From positions 48,483 through 112,482 of the forward strand of contig JAHHHI010000073.1 of assembly GCA_019359435.1 (NCBI GenBank): a DNA stretch of 64,000 nucleotides. The letters are read 5' to 3'. This DNA is from Kaiparowitsia implicata GSE-PSE-MK54-09C (GTDB taxonomy: Bacteria > Cyanobacteriota > Cyanobacteriia > Elainellales > Elainellaceae). Made by a program: the position numbers and the translations under genes. Positions 61,830-64,000 of the stretch are shown one piece after another; positions within the stretch are counted from its first letter, which is position 1, and the number at the start of each line of letters is the position of its first letter. Below the pieces are notes generated by a model. The model saw only the letters and a program-made list of their open reading frames with translations. It was not told the DNA's origin and made no database searches.

Positions 61830-63053
61830 CTAAGGTGCCAGCGCATTGCCCCGCAGCAAGCTACCAATGGTCTTCGCGGTAATCTTGAGCTGTGTTAGAG
61901 GATTGGCAGGCACCACCGTCTTGTAGAGGTAACTGTCAAACGTCAGCTTTTGGACATCGATATCGGCGCACATTTCCACAAATGCTTCGCGAGTTGCATC
62001 CGAGCGGTAGAACACGCGCTGGAGAATATCGAGCACCAGATAAGTCGCGCCGTAGGTTTTATCCCAGCGTTTGATGTAGGCTTTGAAGTCGGCTTCGGTG
62101 ATAAAGCGTTGGCCGCTCTGGGTCAGTTCCACAATTGTTTCGGCACACATGCGGCCAGACTTTGCGGCAAAGTAAATGCCCTCGCCCGACGACTTGGTAA
62201 CGTAGCCTGCGGCATCGCCCACCAGCGCTACGCGGCCCACCACCCGGCGGGGGCGGGGATGCTCAGGAATGGGATGCGCTTCTACTTTGATAATTTCGCC
62301 ACCTTCTAGCTTCTTGGCAGCTCGGGTGCGGATGCCTGCCTGCAAGGCTTTGATTTTGGACTTGTTGACCTTCATGGTGCCGGTGCCAACCGCAACATGG
62401 TCGTACTTGGGGAAGACCCAGGCGTAGAAGTCGGGCGATACGTCGTTGCCGACATACATTTCTGCCAGTTCTTCGTAGTAGTCCATTTTGGCTTGGGGCA
62501 GGCGAATGCGCTCTTGGAAGGCGATCGCATAGTTATAGTCGCCTGCATCAATCGCTTTGGCAATGCGCGAGTTGGCCCCATCAGCCCCAATCACAGCATC
62601 GACCTGCAAGGTTTTGATCTCGCCTTCTACGCTGCCGCTGGAGTGGTCGGCATAGTGCAGCGTATAGGGATCAGTCGTGTTTTCGGGAATATCAAGGCCG
62701 TAGACCGTGCCGTTGATCAGCGTTGCGCCACATTTAGCTGCGCGATCGCGCAGAAAACCATCTAACACTTCGCGACGGCACATGCCGATATATTCTTCAT
62801 CCTTCAGCGTTCTGCCGATATCCACCTCAATGTTAGAAGGGGATATCATCTTCATTTTGCGAACGCGGCGATCAATGATTTCTGGAGGCAGGTCAAATTC
62901 ACTCACCATGCAGAGGGGAATCGCACCCCCACAGGGCTTGGCATTATCCAACTTGCGCTCGATCAGGTAGGTTTCAATACCTGCCTTCGCTAAAGTCTCG
63001 GCGGCGGAAGACCCAGCCGGACCAGAACCAACTACAGCAACCCGCAGTGCCAA
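61830..63053 (-). CDS. chlP: Geranylgeranyl reductase
   Basis: The 407-aa flavoprotein starts LRVAVVGSGPAGSSAAETLA, the FAD-binding Rossmann motif, followed by CGGAIPLCMV, which is diagnostic for ChlP. Other conserved blocks are VIGADGANSRIAKAID and RVALVGDAAGYVTKSSGEGI. The enzyme reduces three double bonds of the geranylgeranyl chain with NADPH to give phytyl for chlorophyll a, tocopherol and phylloquinone. Full length, single gene. Confidence 0.97.
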   Translation of the reverse strand: MALRVAVVGSGPAGSSAAETLAKAGIETYLIERKLDNAKPCGGAIPLCMVSEFDLPPEIIDRRVRKMKMISPSNIEVDIGRTLKDEEYIGMCRREVLDGFLRDRAAKCGATLINGTVYGLDIPENTTDPYTLHYADHSSGSVEGEIKTLQVDAVIGADGANSRIAKAIDAGDYNYAIAFQERIRLPQAKMDYYEELAEMYVGNDVSPDFYAWVFPKYDHVAVGTGTMKVNKSKIKALQAGIRTRAAKKLEGGEIIKVEAHPIPEHPRPRRVVGRVALVGDAAGYVTKSSGEGIYFAAKSGRMCAETIVELTQSGQRFITEADFKAYIKRWDKTYGATYLVLDILQRVFYRSDATREAFVEMCADIDVQKLTFDSYLYKTVVPANPLTQLKITAKTIGSLLRGNALAP

Positions 63054-63327
63054 AGGTTTTCTCCCGTTACTTCAGACGCATTACGCCCTGCATCCTATCA
63101 CGGAGAAATTGACGATTTTGCGACCGTTCGGGAGATATGACCGAAATGTTAAACACCGTAACATTGCGTAATGCGCGGGCTGCATGCCTTGATGCACAAT
63201 CCTTAACTCTTTCTATGCCACAGCCATGACAGGATGGGATCAGAAGAAGCCCAGAGTACCTCAGTTTCGATAGTTTTGATAAGGCTTGGGCAGTCGGCGT
63301 TGGTTGAGGCTGTCTAAAGTAAAAAAC

Positions 63328-63585
63328 ATGTCACCCCAAAAGTCAGACGCTTCAGACTCCATTAACAAGTCATTAGCTTGGAACGGTTGTGAAGGGCACA
63401 ATCCCATCCTGGTGGGTGCAGTGTTGGGTGCAGCGCTGGGGATGCTGGTATTACTCAGCTTTTTAGCGAAACGGATCTATCAACCCGCGTCGGATGGGTC
63501 TCAGAATCGGCAATCGATACTGCCAGCCGAAATCCATCAAGCCGGGATGTTCCCTTGTCCAGGCAGCTCGATTTATCTGATATGA
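63328..63585 (+). CDS. Small single-pass membrane protein, hypothetical
   Basis: From ATG 63328 the product has 85 aa; a TTG at 63286 would extend it by 14. It has one membrane helix (ILVGAVLGAALGMLVLLSFL) and otherwise polar ends. The last residues (FPCPGSSIYLI) look unlike a natural end, and an IS630-type gene begins 50 bp downstream, so the 3-prime end may have been replaced by the insertion. I do not recognise a family. Confidence 0.5.
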   Translation: MSPQKSDASDSINKSLAWNGCEGHNPILVGAVLGAALGMLVLLSFLAKRIYQPASDGSQNRQSILPAEIHQAGMFPCPGSSIYLI

Positions 63586-63635
63586 ATTCTCCAAAGATTT
63601 GCTACAGGTAGAGAGAGTCGTTATAGTCTATCCCC

Positions 63636-63876
63636 ATGTCAGGAGTCCTAAAGATCGATGTCAGCGAAACAGCTGAGGAGCTGAAAGCAGTTTTAGCCCA
63701 ACAGCAGCGGGCCTCACAGCGCAGTAAAGTCCAGGTGTTGTGGTGGCTGAAGACGGGACAGGCCCTGGGGATCTATCAGTTAGCTGAGAGGAGTGGATAC
63801 CACCGCACGACAGTATCTCATTGGCTGAGCAACTATCGTCGCAGCGGCCTCGACTCGTTAGTGCAGGTGGCGCCTA
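63636..63876 (+). pseudogene. IS630-family transposase N-terminus, interrupted
   Basis: ATG 63636 begins MSGVLKIDVSETAEELKAVL, followed by the helix-turn-helix LWWLKTGQALGIYQLAERSG and YHRTTVSHWLSNYRRSGLDS, typical of the DNA-binding part of IS630-type transposases. After VQVAPS (about residue 80) the sequence stops resembling the family. The break coincides with the TA at 63875-63876, where a second element appears to begin. The frame stays open but codes for unrelated residues. Confidence 0.7.
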
Positions 63877-64000
63877 GTGCAGCGTCAGCGCTAAGAATTA
63901 GGGTTAACGGGAAAGCTGAGATAACCTGTTTTACATGGAGTGAGCCAGAATGCCATGCAGAAGCAGTACATTGTTCGCCTGAGCGCAGACGAGCGCCATC
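63877..64000 (+). mobile_element. Second IS630-family element, left end
   Basis: The element appears to begin at GTGCAGCGTCAGCGCTAAGA directly after a TA dinucleotide, the target of IS630-family elements. The remainder runs off the window. Confidence 0.55.
63955..64000 (+). CDS. IS630-family transposase start, cut by window edge
   Basis: ATG 63955 reads MQKQYIVRLSADERH to the window end. YIVRLSADER is the usual beginning of one IS630 transposase subgroup. GAG precedes at a suitable distance. Only 15 residues are visible. Confidence 0.6.
   Translation, partial: MQKQYIVRLSADERH

Overview
The window is a 64-kb stretch of a cyanobacterial chromosome. The evidence is the very frequent HIP1 octamer GCGATCGC, a geranylgeranyl reductase (chlP), a high-light-inducible one-helix protein, a CurT/CAAD thylakoid protein, phycobilisome-type proteins, a plant-type RRM protein and several small families known mainly from cyanobacteria. 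The base composition, the large surface proteins and the dispersed repeats suggest a large-genome, probably filamentous or Leptolyngbya-like organism rather than a marine picocyanobacterium (inference). Both edges cut genes: a DUF1003 membrane protein on the left and nested IS630-family elements on the right.

Layout. 1-7 kb: DUF1003 protein, an epimerase with an internal deletion, a Rieske oxygenase, a fasciclin protein, an RRM RNA-binding protein, a Cys-cluster protein and ftsH. 7.2-18.6 kb: a tightly packed minus-strand operon of four large secreted or outer-membrane proteins (DUF11/SdrD-like, beta-barrel with an invasin-like region, CSLREA beta-helix fused to OmpA, 1479-aa DUF11 repeat protein). 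19.3-23.8 kb: a GbsR/MarR-type regulator with a palindromic candidate operator, then an HlyD/MacA-type adaptor, a MacB-type permease and a separate ATPase, together a tripartite exporter. 24-41 kb: housekeeping and stress genes (def, Deg/HtrA protease, lumenal pentapeptide protein, yraN, nei, a phosphatase, asnS, hli, midA, dacB, phzF, small membrane proteins, an outer-membrane barrel, tRNA-Leu(CAA), M48 protease). 42-46 kb: ftsZ, ftsQ and a small membrane protein. 46-53 kb: a membrane-tailed subtilase with a small OB-fold-like partner, pgk, uspA, a glycosyltransferase and the GTPase ylqF/rbgA. 54-64 kb: a GH57/DUF3536 glycosidase, a divergent phycobiliprotein-like gene with a stand-alone PBS linker, an orphan OpuB-type permease, DUF1802, a Cys-rich small protein, curT, chlP and the IS630 elements.

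The least explained content lies in the gaps between convergent genes. Two structured repeat families sit there. One is an element of about 100 bp in two clear copies and one diverged copy, whose stem shows compensatory base changes. The other is an AGTTC...GAACT element found once without an insert and once carrying two long perfect palindromes. A third palindrome of the same 23+1+23 build lies downstream of ftsH. Other points for a second look are the four-gene surface operon, the phycobiliprotein/linker pair, a candidate small RNA at 26.6 kb and two decayed gene ends.
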